Shown piece after piece: positions 29,408 through 38,517 of a stretch of DNA of 64,000 nt. The notes beneath the pieces are model-generated. The model was given only the letters and a program-made list of their open reading frames with translations. It had not been told where the DNA came from and did not search any database. The stretch is from Arenibacter sp. 6A1 (GTDB taxonomy: Bacteria; Bacteroidota; Bacteroidia; Flavobacteriales; Flavobacteriaceae). Position numbers and translations under genes: made by a program. Numbering within the stretch: the first letter of the stretch is position 1; the number at the start of each line of letters is the position of its first letter. The stretch spans positions 62,001 to 126,000 of the forward strand of contig NZ_JAAXCQ010000010.1 in assembly GCF_012272855.1 (NCBI RefSeq), in the 5' to 3' direction.

Positions 29408-30373
29408 TTGAAAATATCTAGAGAAGTCAAAACAGGTATTATCGTTCTAGGCGGGATACTTTTGTTCATTTTAGGTTTTAGTTACCTGAAATCGACCCCA
29501 ATTTTTGATAATAGTAAAACATTCTATGCGGTGTATAGTCATGTTGGCGGATTGCAATCGGGCACCCAAGTGACTATTAACGGGTTTACCGTGGGAAAAG
29601 TAAATGATATTAGGTTTAAGGACAATTCCGGAAAACTTTTGGTGACTTTTACAGTGAACAACGATTTTTCCTTTTCCAAAAACAGTACCGCCGAGCTGTA
29701 CGATACTGGTATTATAGGGGGGAAAGGTATACAGATTAAACCTGTTTTTGATGGTGCTCCAATGGCCAAATCCGGAGATACACTGACGTCTAATTCTAAA
29801 CCTGGATTGACAGATATGTTACAACAACGCCTGGCGCCATTGCAATTGAAAATTGAAGGAGCTGTTTCTAATGCAGATTCCTTACTGATGAATATAAACG
29901 AGGTCTTGGATACCAAAGCTAAAACAGACTTAAAAGAGAGTATTAGCGGATTAAATGCTATGGTTAAAAGTTTTCAAGGAAGTGCCAACACCCTTAATTC
30001 ACTTTTAACCAATAACAAAGGCAATTTGGACAATTCCATCAATAACCTAAATAACATTACTACTAATTTTAGTAAAATATCCGATTCGTTGGCCAATGCA
30101 GGGTTGACAGAAACTTTTAAGGGTCTACAATCTACCATTAATAATTTAGATCAAATGTTAGCTAAATTAGATAACGGAGAAGGGTCCTTAGGGAAATTGG
30201 TAAACGATAAAGCCTTATATAATAATTTAACAGAAGCCTCAAAGGAACTGGATTTGCTTTTACAAGATTTTCGTTTGAATCCTAAGCGATATGTAAATGT
30301 ATCCGTTTTTGGAAAAAAGCAAACAGAGTACACTCTTCCTAGTGACGATCCGGCAGAAAAAACAGAACAATAA
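29408..30373 (+). CDS. MCE/MlaD family lipid-transfer protein
   Basis: A 321-residue inner-membrane-anchored periplasmic protein. One membrane segment (IIVLGGILLFILGFSYL, about residues 11-27) precedes an MCE domain (about 35-115; YSHVGGLQSGTQVTINGFTVG) and a long helical tail rich in Asn/Leu. MCE proteins form hexameric channels for phospholipid movement between membranes; the MlaE permease and MlaF ATPase are not in the window. The only available start is a TTG at 29408, because an in-frame TGA stands at 29393-29395. It is 56 bases after amiC and 3 bases before the next gene. Confidence 0.9.
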   Translation: MKISREVKTGIIVLGGILLFILGFSYLKSTPIFDNSKTFYAVYSHVGGLQSGTQVTINGFTVGKVNDIRFKDNSGKLLVTFTVNNDFSFSKNSTAELYDTGIIGGKGIQIKPVFDGAPMAKSGDTLTSNSKPGLTDMLQQRLAPLQLKIEGAVSNADSLLMNINEVLDTKAKTDLKESISGLNAMVKSFQGSANTLNSLLTNNKGNLDNSINNLNNITTNFSKISDSLANAGLTETFKGLQSTINNLDQMLAKLDNGEGSLGKLVNDKALYNNLTEASKELDLLLQDFRLNPKRYVNVSVFGKKQTEYTLPSDDPAEKTEQ

Positions 30374-30376
30374 GCT

Positions 30377-31702
30377 ATGGGGTACCTTCCTAATATTGTA
30401 TTTGCAATTATATTGATTATAGGGATTGGTTATTTTACCAGGAACATTCAAAAACTATCACGAAACATTAAACTGGGTAAAGATGTCGATACCAGTGATG
30501 ACAAGGCCCAACGATGGAGCAATATGTTGCGAATTGCCTTCGGTCAATCAAAGATGGTCGTAAGGCCAATTCCTGGGATTCTGCATATTATTGTGTATTT
30601 GGGGTTTGTAATCATTAATTTAGAAGTTTTAGAGATCATAATCGATGGTCTCTTTGGTACTCATAGGATATTTGCCTTTCTAGGAAGCGGATATGATGTG
30701 TTAATAGCATCCTTTGAAGTACTAGCTGCCTTAGTTATCGTAGCGGTAGTCGTTTTTTGGATCCGTCGAAATATTATAAAGTTAAAGAGGTTCCTAAACC
30801 CTGAAATGAAAGGTTGGCCTAAAACTGATGCCAATTGGATTCTATATATAGAATTTGTTCTAATGCTTCTTTTTTTAACCATGAATGCAGCCGATTTACA
30901 GCTTCAACAAATGGACGTTGCTCACTATACCAAAGCCGGTGCATTCCCGATAAGTCAGTTTATAGCGCCTCTTTTCCAAGAAATGTCCATAAGTTCTATT
31001 ATAATTGTAGAACGAGTAGCTTGGTGGTTACATATAAGTGGTATATTAATGTTTTTAAATTACCTGTACTATTCCAAACATCTTCATATTTTATTGGCTT
31101 TTCCGAACACCTATTACGGAAAAGTAAAGCCTAAGGGTCAATTTGAAAATTTAGAGGCTGTTACCAATGAGGTGAAATTAATGATGGATCCTTCGGCAGA
31201 TCCTTTTGCGGCGCCCGATGAAAATGCCCCGGTACCCGAGAAGTTTGGAGCCTCGGATGTACAGGATTTAAATTGGGTTCAATTGCTAAATGCCTATACC
31301 TGTACAGAGTGTGGGCGTTGTACCAGTGAGTGCCCTGCCAACCAAACCGGAAAAAAATTATCTCCTCGTAAAATTATGATGGATACCCGGGACAGGTTAG
31401 AAGAGGTAGGCAAAAACATTGATGCTAATAAGGGGCAGTTTGTGGCCGATGGTAAGCAATTGTTGGGCGATTATATTTCACAGGAGGAACTATGGGCTTG
31501 TACTACTTGTAATGCTTGTGTCGAGGCTTGCCCGGTAAGCATCGATCCGTTGTCCATTATTATGGATATGCGCCAATATTTAGTAATGGAGCAATCCGCA
31601 GCGCCCTCAGACCTAAATAATATGATGGGAAATATAGAAAATAATGGAGCACCATGGCCGTTTAACCAAATGGATAGGCTTAATTGGTCTAAAGAATCAT
31701 AA
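30377..31702 (+). CDS. membrane-bound 4Fe-4S dicluster protein (heterodisulfide-reductase-like)
   Basis: A 441-residue inner-membrane electron-transfer protein. The N-terminal half has about five or six membrane segments with a possible haem-binding or quinone-binding four-helix part (PIPGILHIIVYLGFVIINLE; WWLHISGILMFLNYLYYSKH). The C-terminal half holds two 4Fe-4S motifs, CTECGRCTSECPANQTGKK and CTTCNACVEACPVSIDP. This is the arrangement of HdrE/HdrC-like or GlpC/NarI-like subunits. The next gene encodes the matching CCG-domain subunit, so the pair probably forms a quinone-linked Fe-S complex; its electron donor is not evident. Confidence 0.9.
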   Translation: MGYLPNIVFAIILIIGIGYFTRNIQKLSRNIKLGKDVDTSDDKAQRWSNMLRIAFGQSKMVVRPIPGILHIIVYLGFVIINLEVLEIIIDGLFGTHRIFAFLGSGYDVLIASFEVLAALVIVAVVVFWIRRNIIKLKRFLNPEMKGWPKTDANWILYIEFVLMLLFLTMNAADLQLQQMDVAHYTKAGAFPISQFIAPLFQEMSISSIIIVERVAWWLHISGILMFLNYLYYSKHLHILLAFPNTYYGKVKPKGQFENLEAVTNEVKLMMDPSADPFAAPDENAPVPEKFGASDVQDLNWVQLLNAYTCTECGRCTSECPANQTGKKLSPRKIMMDTRDRLEEVGKNIDANKGQFVADGKQLLGDYISQEELWACTTCNACVEACPVSIDPLSIIMDMRQYLVMEQSAAPSDLNNMMGNIENNGAPWPFNQMDRLNWSKES

Positions 31703-31719
31703 AAAAGGAATGCTATAAA

Positions 31720-32511
31720 ATGGAAAACGAACTGAAAGTGCCAACAATGGCAGAACTTTTTGCAGCAGGCGAACAACCAGAAGTTTTATTTTGGGTGGGC
31801 TGTGCTGGTAGTTTTGATGATAGGGCAAAAAAAATAACAAAAGCATTTGTAAAAATATTAAACAAAGCGGCAGTGAAATTTGCAGTTTTGGGCACGGAAG
31901 AAAGTTGTACTGGCGATCCGGCAAAAAGAGCAGGAAACGAATTTTTGTTTCAAATGCAAGCAGTGACAAATATTGAAGTGTTAAATGGCTATGGGATAAA
32001 AAAAGTCGTAACGGCATGTCCACACTGTTTTAACACAATTAAAAATGAATATCCGGGGCTGGGCGGCGATTATGAAGTAGTTCATCATACCCAGTTTTTA
32101 AAACAATTGTTAACAGAAGGCCGTATTAGTATGGAAGGCGGTCAGTTTAGAGGTAAGAGGATTACTTTTCACGACCCTTGTTATCTAGGAAGAGCCAATA
32201 ACGTTTACGAAGCGCCGAGAGATCTGATCAGAAAATTAGATGCGGAGTTGGTAGAAATGAAGAGCTGTAAATCTAGAGGGTTGTGTTGTGGGGCCGGAGG
32301 AGCGCAAATGTTCAAGGAGCCAGAGAAAGGTTCAAAGGATATAAATATTGAACGTACCGAGCAAGCCTTGGAAACACAGCCAGAAATAATAGCCGCAGGT
32401 TGTCCTTTTTGTAACACTATGATGACCGATGGGGTGAAAAATAAAGAAAAAGAATCTTCTGTAGCGGTAATGGACATTGCAGAGCTGATAGCTACCGCAG
32501 AAGACTTATAA
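31720..32511 (+). CDS. (Fe-S)-binding CCG-domain protein (HdrB/GlpC-like)
   Basis: A 263-residue protein with two cysteine-rich CCG domains of the type that hold non-cubane or [4Fe-4S] clusters in heterodisulfide reductase subunit B, GlpC and LutA. First domain: GTEESCTGDPAKRAGNE then VTACPHCFNTIKNEYP; second: HDPCYLGRANNVYEAP, then SRGLCCGAGGAQMF and AAGCPFCNTMM. It starts 17 bases after the membrane Fe-S protein and is almost certainly its soluble partner. The substrate of the complex cannot be told; a disulfide or a hydroxyacid are both possible from family precedent. Confidence 0.9.
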   Translation: MENELKVPTMAELFAAGEQPEVLFWVGCAGSFDDRAKKITKAFVKILNKAAVKFAVLGTEESCTGDPAKRAGNEFLFQMQAVTNIEVLNGYGIKKVVTACPHCFNTIKNEYPGLGGDYEVVHHTQFLKQLLTEGRISMEGGQFRGKRITFHDPCYLGRANNVYEAPRDLIRKLDAELVEMKSCKSRGLCCGAGGAQMFKEPEKGSKDINIERTEQALETQPEIIAAGCPFCNTMMTDGVKNKEKESSVAVMDIAELIATAEDL

Positions 32512-32602
32512 TCAAGTGAATTATTTAGTATTTAGTGACCACTAAAACTATTGGCCAATACCAAAAACCAATTAACACAATTCAAAAAAAAACAAAAAAA
32601 AG

Positions 32603-33085
32603 ATGTTAGTAGATTTCTCTTCATTACCGGATGAATCAAGGGTTTGGGTGTTCCAAGCAAGTCGAAGTTTTACAGCAGACGAATTAGAAAAGGTACAGCT
32701 GCAATTAAACGAATTTATTGCCAACTGGACAGCTCATGGGAGCGATTTACATGCGGGATATGAAATAAGATATAATAGATTTATTATTCTGGCCTTGGAC
32801 CAATCCATAACTATGGCATCTGGATGTTCCATTGATGCCTCGGTACGTTTTATTCAAGAATTGGAGAAAGAATACAATATAGAGCTATTAGATAAAATGA
32901 ATGTTTCTTATAAACAAGGAGAGTTTATAGCCTATAAACCATTGATCGACTTTAAGAAAATGGCAAAGGATAAGGCTGTATCCAAAAACACTATTGTGTT
33001 TAATAATTTGGTTACCAATAAACAAGAGTATCTTAGCCATTGGGAAGTGCCGGCAGAAGAAAGTTGGCATGCTCGCTTTATGTAA
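32603..33085 (+). CDS. conserved flavobacterial protein of unknown function
   Basis: A 160-residue soluble protein that flavobacterial genomes often label ABC transporter ATPase. I see no Walker A, Walker B or ABC signature motif, and the length is too short for an ABC nucleotide-binding domain, so that label is not supported by the sequence. Conserved-looking blocks are VWVFQASRSFTADELEKVQ, HGSDLHAGYEIRYNRFIIL and SGCSIDASVRFIQELEKEY. It follows the Fe-S pair by 91 bases in the same direction and may be part of that transcription unit. Confidence 0.8.
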   Translation: MLVDFSSLPDESRVWVFQASRSFTADELEKVQLQLNEFIANWTAHGSDLHAGYEIRYNRFIILALDQSITMASGCSIDASVRFIQELEKEYNIELLDKMNVSYKQGEFIAYKPLIDFKKMAKDKAVSKNTIVFNNLVTNKQEYLSHWEVPAEESWHARFM

Positions 33086-33181
33086 TTAAATACTTCCAAA
33101 ACATATTTTTCTGGCTCGGTCTTTGGTGCTTACTGCTAGAGTATACTGTTGTATATCCAATTTTTCATAGACAGATTTTTT

Positions 33182-36097
33182 ATGCGTAATACCCTCTTTT
33201 TTGTAATTTTTTTTATTTCCTTATTTTTAGCCCATAGTCAATCTAATCCTTTAGTAACCAAGGATAGTTTACTTCAGCAAAAATGGGTCGATGCGACCTA
33301 TAATAAAATGTCTCTAGATGAAAAGTTGGGGCAATTATTTATGGTAATGGTTACATCGGATCAGACAAAAGCCAGTACAGAAAGAACTAAGAAATTAATT
33401 CAGGATCATCATCTCGGGGGTGTTATTTTTTCTACGGGCGGTCCTGTACGCCAAGCACAGCTCACCAATGAATTCCAACAGAATGCTAAAATTCCATTAT
33501 TAATAGGAATGGATGCAGAATGGGGGCTAGCAATGCGTTTAGATTCTACCTACGCTTTTCCTTGGAATATGACCCTAGGGGCAATTAAAGATAACGGCAT
33601 AGTAGAAACTGTGGGACGTCAAATTGGTAAACATGCAAATAGATTAGGGGTGCACATTAATTTTGCACCCGATATCGACATCAATATAAATCCAAAAAAT
33701 CCCATCATCGGGAACAGATCTTTTGGTGAGGATAGAGATAATGTTGCAGAAAAGGGTGTTGCATTTATGAAGGGAATGGAAAGCGCTGGTGTGCTTTCAA
33801 GCGGGAAACATTTTCCTGGGCATGGAGATACAGCTGTGGATTCACATAAAAGTTTGCCGATAATTGATTTCTCTAAACAACGTTTAGACAGTATAGAGTT
33901 ATATCCTTATAGAAAACTAATAAAGGAAGGCCTTAGCAGTGTCATGGTAGGGCATTTAAGCGTGCCTAGTCTTGAGATTAAAGAGGGATACCCTTCTTCC
34001 TTGTCAGAACAGATTATTTCTGGACTTTTAATGGAAGAATTAAATTTTAAAGGCTTGGTGTTTACAGACGCATTGAATATGAGAGGGGTTTCTAATTTTG
34101 CCAAAGAAGGTGAAGTAGAACTCTCTGCTTTTCTAGCAGGTAACGACATTTTATTAATGCCGATAGATGTTCCTAAGGCAAAGGCTAAACTTCTAGAATC
34201 TTATAATAAAGGAAGGATTACTGAAAAGAGGCTGGCTCGTTCTGTAAAGAAAATCCTTATGGCTAAATATAAGGTAGGCTTGCAACAATATGAGCCAATA
34301 AAAATAAACAACCTTTATAACGATTTAAATTCTATTGAAGACGATCTTATTTATGAAGAAGCCATAGAAAATGCTATAACAGTCATAAAGAATGATTCTG
34401 ATGTATTAGGCATTAAAAATTTAGAAAATAAGAAGATTGCTTATGTAAAGTTTGGGGAGGATGATAACAAGCCCTTTTTGGAAGAACTGAACAAATATGC
34501 AAAGGTTACCCAGGTGAATGCTAGAGATTTAGCTACGGTCAAACAAAAATTAAAGGACTATAATTTAGTGATTATTGGTCTGCATAAAAGCAATTCAAGT
34601 CCATGGAAAGCTTATAAATTTTCTTCAAACGAATTATTATGGTTAAAAGAAATTGCCAAAGAGCCAACTTCTAATCTTATTCTTTCTGTATTTGCCAAGC
34701 CATATGCGCTTATAGATGTACAGTCCTTTGAAGGTATAGATGGCATAGTGATGGGGTATCAAAATAGTGTCATCGCACAAGAAAAAGCAGCTCAATTAAT
34801 TTTTGGGGCAGTACCGGCCAAGGGAATCTTGCCAGTGACGGTAAGTCCGGAATTTCCTGTCGGAACTAGTATAGGATTGAATTCCTTAAAACGATTGGGA
34901 TATAGCTTGCCTGAGCGTGTTGGAATGAGTTCTACTAAATTGGCCAGGATAGACGAATTAGTGGAGAATGGATTAGATTCGCTAATGTTTCCAGGGGCTC
35001 AGGTGTTGGTGGCTCGAAAAGGCAAGGTCGTTTATAATAAAGGATTTGGGAAACCTACCTATGACGCCAAAGAAAAAATCACCCCTGATCATTTGTACGA
35101 CCTAGCCTCATTGACAAAAATATTGGCGACTTTACCTTTAGTAATGAAAATGGAAGAAGAAGGGAAATTAGGTCTAAATAATACGTTCGAGGAACTTGTT
35201 CCGTCTTATTCATCTTCGGAGCTTAAAAATGTAACGGTTTTAAAAGCCCTTTCCCACTATGGTAGATTACCGGCATGGATAGCGTTTTATCTCAGTACCA
35301 TGGACAATGATAGGAAACCATCCAAGGAGTACTATAGAAATCAATCATCTAGTGGCTTTTCGGTAAAAGTGGCAGAGAATCTTTATATAGCGAATGTTTA
35401 TGCAGATTCTATCTATAATAGAATAGGAAGGCAAAAGCTTAAGGCAAATAGATATCGTTATAGCGATTTGGCTTATTTTGTTATGAAAAAATATATAGAA
35501 GATACTTATAAACAAGGTATTGATACGTTGATCGATGAGTTTTTGTACGCGCCTTTAGGTGCCTTGAACACATCATACAACCCTTTAGAGAAATATGACA
35601 AAAATAAAATAGTACCTTCCGAAGAGGATAATTACTATAGATACCAAACTATTCATGGGTATGTACACGATATGGGAGCAGCTATGCAAGGGGGAATAGG
35701 TGGACATGCTGGTCTTTTTAGCAATGCCAATGATGTTGCCAAAATAATGCAAATGTATTTGCAAAATGGATATTATGGTGGGAAACAGTTTTTAGAAAGC
35801 AGGACCATTAAAAAATTCAACACCTGTTATTTTTGCGATAAGGATGTAAGACGGGGGGTTGGATTTGACAAACCTGAGCCAAATGGGCTAGGAGGCCCTG
35901 CCAGTAAACTTGTTTCTAGAAAAAGTTTTGGCCATAGCGGGTTTACAGGTACCTATACTTGGGCCGACCCTGAAAAGGATTTGGTATATGTATTTCTCTC
36001 CAATAGAACCTATCCAACGGCTACCAATACGCTCTTGGTGAAATCGGGATTAAGAACTAGAATTCAAACAGCCATTTATGAGGCTATAGAGTTTTAA
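33182..36097 (+). CDS. GH3 beta-N-acetylhexosaminidase fused to a beta-lactamase-family serine hydrolase
   Basis: A two-enzyme exported protein of 971 residues. A signal peptide (MRNTLFFVIFFISLFLAHSQ) is followed by a glycoside hydrolase family 3 domain (about residues 30-360) with the NagZ-type catalytic loop SGKHFPGHGDTAVDSHKSL and the nucleophile region GLVFTDALNMRGVS, then a GH3 C-terminal domain, and from about residue 575 a class C beta-lactamase-like domain with the SxxK motif in LASLTKILA, a YSD block (RYRYSDLAYFVM) and FGHSGFTGTYTWADP. Together these would trim N-acetylglucosamine and act on the peptide or ester part of peptidoglycan fragments. I start at the ATG at 33182, since the TTG at 33149 adds a poor leader. 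Confidence 0.93.
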   Translation: MRNTLFFVIFFISLFLAHSQSNPLVTKDSLLQQKWVDATYNKMSLDEKLGQLFMVMVTSDQTKASTERTKKLIQDHHLGGVIFSTGGPVRQAQLTNEFQQNAKIPLLIGMDAEWGLAMRLDSTYAFPWNMTLGAIKDNGIVETVGRQIGKHANRLGVHINFAPDIDININPKNPIIGNRSFGEDRDNVAEKGVAFMKGMESAGVLSSGKHFPGHGDTAVDSHKSLPIIDFSKQRLDSIELYPYRKLIKEGLSSVMVGHLSVPSLEIKEGYPSSLSEQIISGLLMEELNFKGLVFTDALNMRGVSNFAKEGEVELSAFLAGNDILLMPIDVPKAKAKLLESYNKGRITEKRLARSVKKILMAKYKVGLQQYEPIKINNLYNDLNSIEDDLIYEEAIENAITVIKNDSDVLGIKNLENKKIAYVKFGEDDNKPFLEELNKYAKVTQVNARDLATVKQKLKDYNLVIIGLHKSNSSPWKAYKFSSNELLWLKEIAKEPTSNLILSVFAKPYALIDVQSFEGIDGIVMGYQNSVIAQEKAAQLIFGAVPAKGILPVTVSPEFPVGTSIGLNSLKRLGYSLPERVGMSSTKLARIDELVENGLDSLMFPGAQVLVARKGKVVYNKGFGKPTYDAKEKITPDHLYDLASLTKILATLPLVMKMEEEGKLGLNNTFEELVPSYSSSELKNVTVLKALSHYGRLPAWIAFYLSTMDNDRKPSKEYYRNQSSSGFSVKVAENLYIANVYADSIYNRIGRQKLKANRYRYSDLAYFVMKKYIEDTYKQGIDTLIDEFLYAPLGALNTSYNPLEKYDKNKIVPSEEDNYYRYQTIHGYVHDMGAAMQGGIGGHAGLFSNANDVAKIMQMYLQNGYYGGKQFLESRTIKKFNTCYFCDKDVRRGVGFDKPEPNGLGGPASKLVSRKSFGHSGFTGTYTWADPEKDLVYVFLSNRTYPTATNTLLVKSGLRTRIQTAIYEAIEF

Positions 36098-36303
36098 CTA
36101 TTTTATCTCAATTTAGCAAGCTCTTTGCCTTAATTAATAGGTGTTAAAGAAGCTGTCTTTACAAACAATTTATAGCAAAGTTTATAGTGGTGTGGGTTTT
36201 ATAATAATCAATACGTTAATTGGTTAGAGTGGAGATACATCTATGAGTTTGGGCCGTGGTTGAAATAAATCGTACAAAAACTCTCTTAGTGTCCTCTTTT
36301 CCC

Positions 36304-36311
36304 TAAATTTG
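36304..36311 (+). promoter_or_regulatory. candidate -7 box directly before bshA
   Basis: TAAATTTG matches TAnnTTTG and ends only 6 bases before the bshA ATG at 36318, so transcription from it would give a nearly leaderless message. No TTG lies at the usual -33 distance. Confidence 0.35.
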
Positions 36312-36317
36312 TAAGTA

Positions 36318-37460
36318 ATGAAAATAGCTATAGTTTGTTATCCGACTTTTGGAGGTAGTGGCGTAGTGGCCACGGAATTAGGAATTGCTTTGGCGAATAG
36401 AGGGCATGAAGTACATTTTATAACCTACCGTCAACCAGTCCGATTAGAGTTCCTAAGTAATAAAATATACTTTCACGAGGTAAATGTCCCAGAATACCCT
36501 CTGTTTCAATATCAACCCTACGAACTGGCATTGTCAAGTAAATTGGTAGATACTATAAAGTTGCACGGGATAGAACTTTTGCACGTACATTATGCCATAC
36601 CACATGCCTATGCCGGGTATATGGCAAAGAAAATGTTGGAAGAGGAAGGGATCATTATTCCAATGATTACAACCTTACACGGGACAGATATAACTCTAGT
36701 GGGGAAACATCCCTTTTACAAACCTGCCGTAACTTTTAGTATTAATAATTCCGATGTTGTGACCTCTGTTTCGGAAAATTTAAAGCAGAGTACCTTAGAG
36801 TTGTTCAATATTAAGAAGGATATTGAAGTGATTCCTAATTTTATCGATAAGAAGAAATGCAATCCAAAATTTACAGATTGTCAACGTTCCTTAATGGCAA
36901 CCGATGAAGAAAGGATTATAACACATATCAGTAACTTTAGAAAGGTTAAACGTATCCCAGATGTTATCCAGATTTTTAATAATATTCAACAACAAATCCC
37001 AGCAAAACTTATCATGGTGGGAGAAGGTCCAGAAAAGGAGGGAGCTGAACGTTTATGTGAGGAATTAGGGATTTCGAATAAGGTAATGTTTTTAGGAAAT
37101 AGCAATGAAATAGATAGAATATTATGTTTTTCAGATCTTTTTCTTTTGCCCTCCCAAACCGAAAGTTTTGGATTAGCCGCCTTGGAAGCAATGATTAATA
37201 AGGTACCCGTGATTTCCAGTAATGCTGGAGGTATTCCAGAGGTTAATTTACATGGAGTTACCGGATATTTAAGCGATATAGGAAATGTAGAGGAGATGGC
37301 AGAAAATGCCCTAAAAATATTAAAGGATGATGTAGTGCTGGAAGAATTTAAAATAAATGCCCAAAATGCCGCCTTGGAATTTGATATATTAAAGGTATTA
37401 CCACTGTACGAAGCCGTTTACGAAAAAGCCTATTTGGCCATGTATAAGAACATTCAATAG
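36318..37460 (+). CDS. bshA: N-acetyl-alpha-D-glucosaminyl L-malate synthase BshA
   Basis: A 380-residue GT4 family glycosyltransferase that joins UDP-GlcNAc and L-malate, the first step of bacillithiol synthesis. The N-terminus is diagnostic: KIAIVCYPTFGGSGVVATEL, then HEVHFITYRQPVRL and EVNVPEYPLFQYQPYELAL. The nucleotide-sugar site is seen in VGEGPEKEGAERL and LPSQTESFGLAALEAMINKV (E-x7-E). It stands alone on the plus strand between the GH3 fusion and a small lipoprotein; bshB and bshC are not in the window. Confidence 0.96.
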   Translation: MKIAIVCYPTFGGSGVVATELGIALANRGHEVHFITYRQPVRLEFLSNKIYFHEVNVPEYPLFQYQPYELALSSKLVDTIKLHGIELLHVHYAIPHAYAGYMAKKMLEEEGIIIPMITTLHGTDITLVGKHPFYKPAVTFSINNSDVVTSVSENLKQSTLELFNIKKDIEVIPNFIDKKKCNPKFTDCQRSLMATDEERIITHISNFRKVKRIPDVIQIFNNIQQQIPAKLIMVGEGPEKEGAERLCEELGISNKVMFLGNSNEIDRILCFSDLFLLPSQTESFGLAALEAMINKVPVISSNAGGIPEVNLHGVTGYLSDIGNVEEMAENALKILKDDVVLEEFKINAQNAALEFDILKVLPLYEAVYEKAYLAMYKNIQ

Positions 37461-37556
37461 TATTTTATGAAATGAGCATGACCGAAAACTGGTCACAATT
37501 ATGAATGAAGATTAGGGAATTATGTATGACTATTAATTAACAATAAATAGCTGTAG

Positions 37557-38021
37557 ATGAAAAGGGTGATTTGTTTTTTCTTTATTTTATTTACATCATG
37601 TACTATTTTAAAGGAAATCAATACTGAAAAAATGGAACAAGATCCCTCGAAATCAATTTCACTTGAATTAATAGTACATGATAGTCATAGCGGTATTGAA
37701 TTTCAAGAATTTCGGGTCATTGAAGATTTAGGTGCCCTAAAGAAATTATTTCTCCAAATTAACAAAACCAGAAAACCAGGCTTTCCAATTCCTGAAATCG
37801 ATTTTGATAAAGACATTGTGGTAGCATATTTTTCTGGACTTGGAAGCGATACAAGACCTCCAGAACTATTTTTTATCTCCGAAAATGATAGTTTGATCAA
37901 ATTAGGAATTAAAGAAAAGATTGTTCCCGAATTAGTAGATACTAATGCCATTTCTACAAGTGCATTTTGTATTTATAAAATGAAAAATTCTGGTAAAATA
38001 ATTTCGGTTGAGGGGTTGTAG
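37557..38021 (+). CDS. small lipoprotein of unknown function
   Basis: A 154-residue protein with a short signal peptide ending in a lipobox (FTSC, lipidated Cys about residue 15). I do not recognise the mature part, which contains FRVIEDLGALKKLFLQINK and DKDIVVAYFSGLGS and looks like a small mixed alpha/beta domain of the kind seen in PrcB-type C-terminal domains, though that is only an impression. It is 96 bases after bshA. Confidence 0.7.
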   Translation: MKRVICFFFILFTSCTILKEINTEKMEQDPSKSISLELIVHDSHSGIEFQEFRVIEDLGALKKLFLQINKTRKPGFPIPEIDFDKDIVVAYFSGLGSDTRPPELFFISENDSLIKLGIKEKIVPELVDTNAISTSAFCIYKMKNSGKIISVEGL

Positions 38022-38152
38022 TTATTTCTTTGGAGGGCTATTGTAAATCACGGGCAAAACCTGATTATTCCTATAAGAAATCTTTAATATATACTATTAC
38101 TTTTTCTATCCTACTTTTCATTTGGCTTCATGTTTTTTACCTGTTTTCGATA

Positions 38153-38173
38153 ACCGCTAAAGGCGGTATTTTT
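38153..38173 (+). terminator. short hairpin terminator candidate
   Basis: ACCGC (38153-38157) pairs with GCGGT (38163-38167) around a 5-base loop, and ATTTTTG follows. The stem is short but fully GC-rich at its core. It could end the small lipoprotein transcript 130 bases upstream. Confidence 0.45.
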
Positions 38174-38484
38174 GTTTATTCAATGTAAAACGAACAGGTG
38201 AGCCAAGGCGAATCTGCCAAAATGCCCCTTAATTCTAATTATTCGGTTTCTTTCTGGTATTAGAAAAATTGGTTCAAAAACTTAACTCTATTAGCTTTCT
38301 TCGATAATTAAAAGAATAAGTGTTTTCGAGCTAATAAAGATTAAAATCTTCTTTCACTGACAGATCAGACGGTTAAATTAAAGTTGTAATGTCTTATAAA
38401 TTCTGTATGATTCATTGTCATAGATCTACTTAAAAATAATTAAGTATTTAAATAGTTTTATTAGGAAAGATTGCGTTAAAATAA

Positions 38485-38492
38485 TAAGTTTA
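38485..38492 (+). promoter_or_regulatory. candidate -7 box, first OmpA copy
   Basis: TAAGTTTA, one mismatch from TAnnTTTG, located 26 bases before the ATG. The paralogous gene has TAAATTTA at exactly the same distance, and the surrounding 44-base leaders are alike, which supports a shared promoter or leader. Confidence 0.35.
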
Positions 38493-38517
38493 CGCGTTAA
38501 TTTTTCAAAATTATTTT

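Larger units (their letters stand above)
38022..38517. other. 496-bp non-coding gap before the OmpA pair
   Basis: AT-rich with no credible gene. It contains a small GC-rich hairpin followed by a T-run at 38153-38173 and, near its end, a 44-base leader (38474-38517) that is similar to the leader of the second OmpA copy (40149-40192). Confidence 0.5.
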
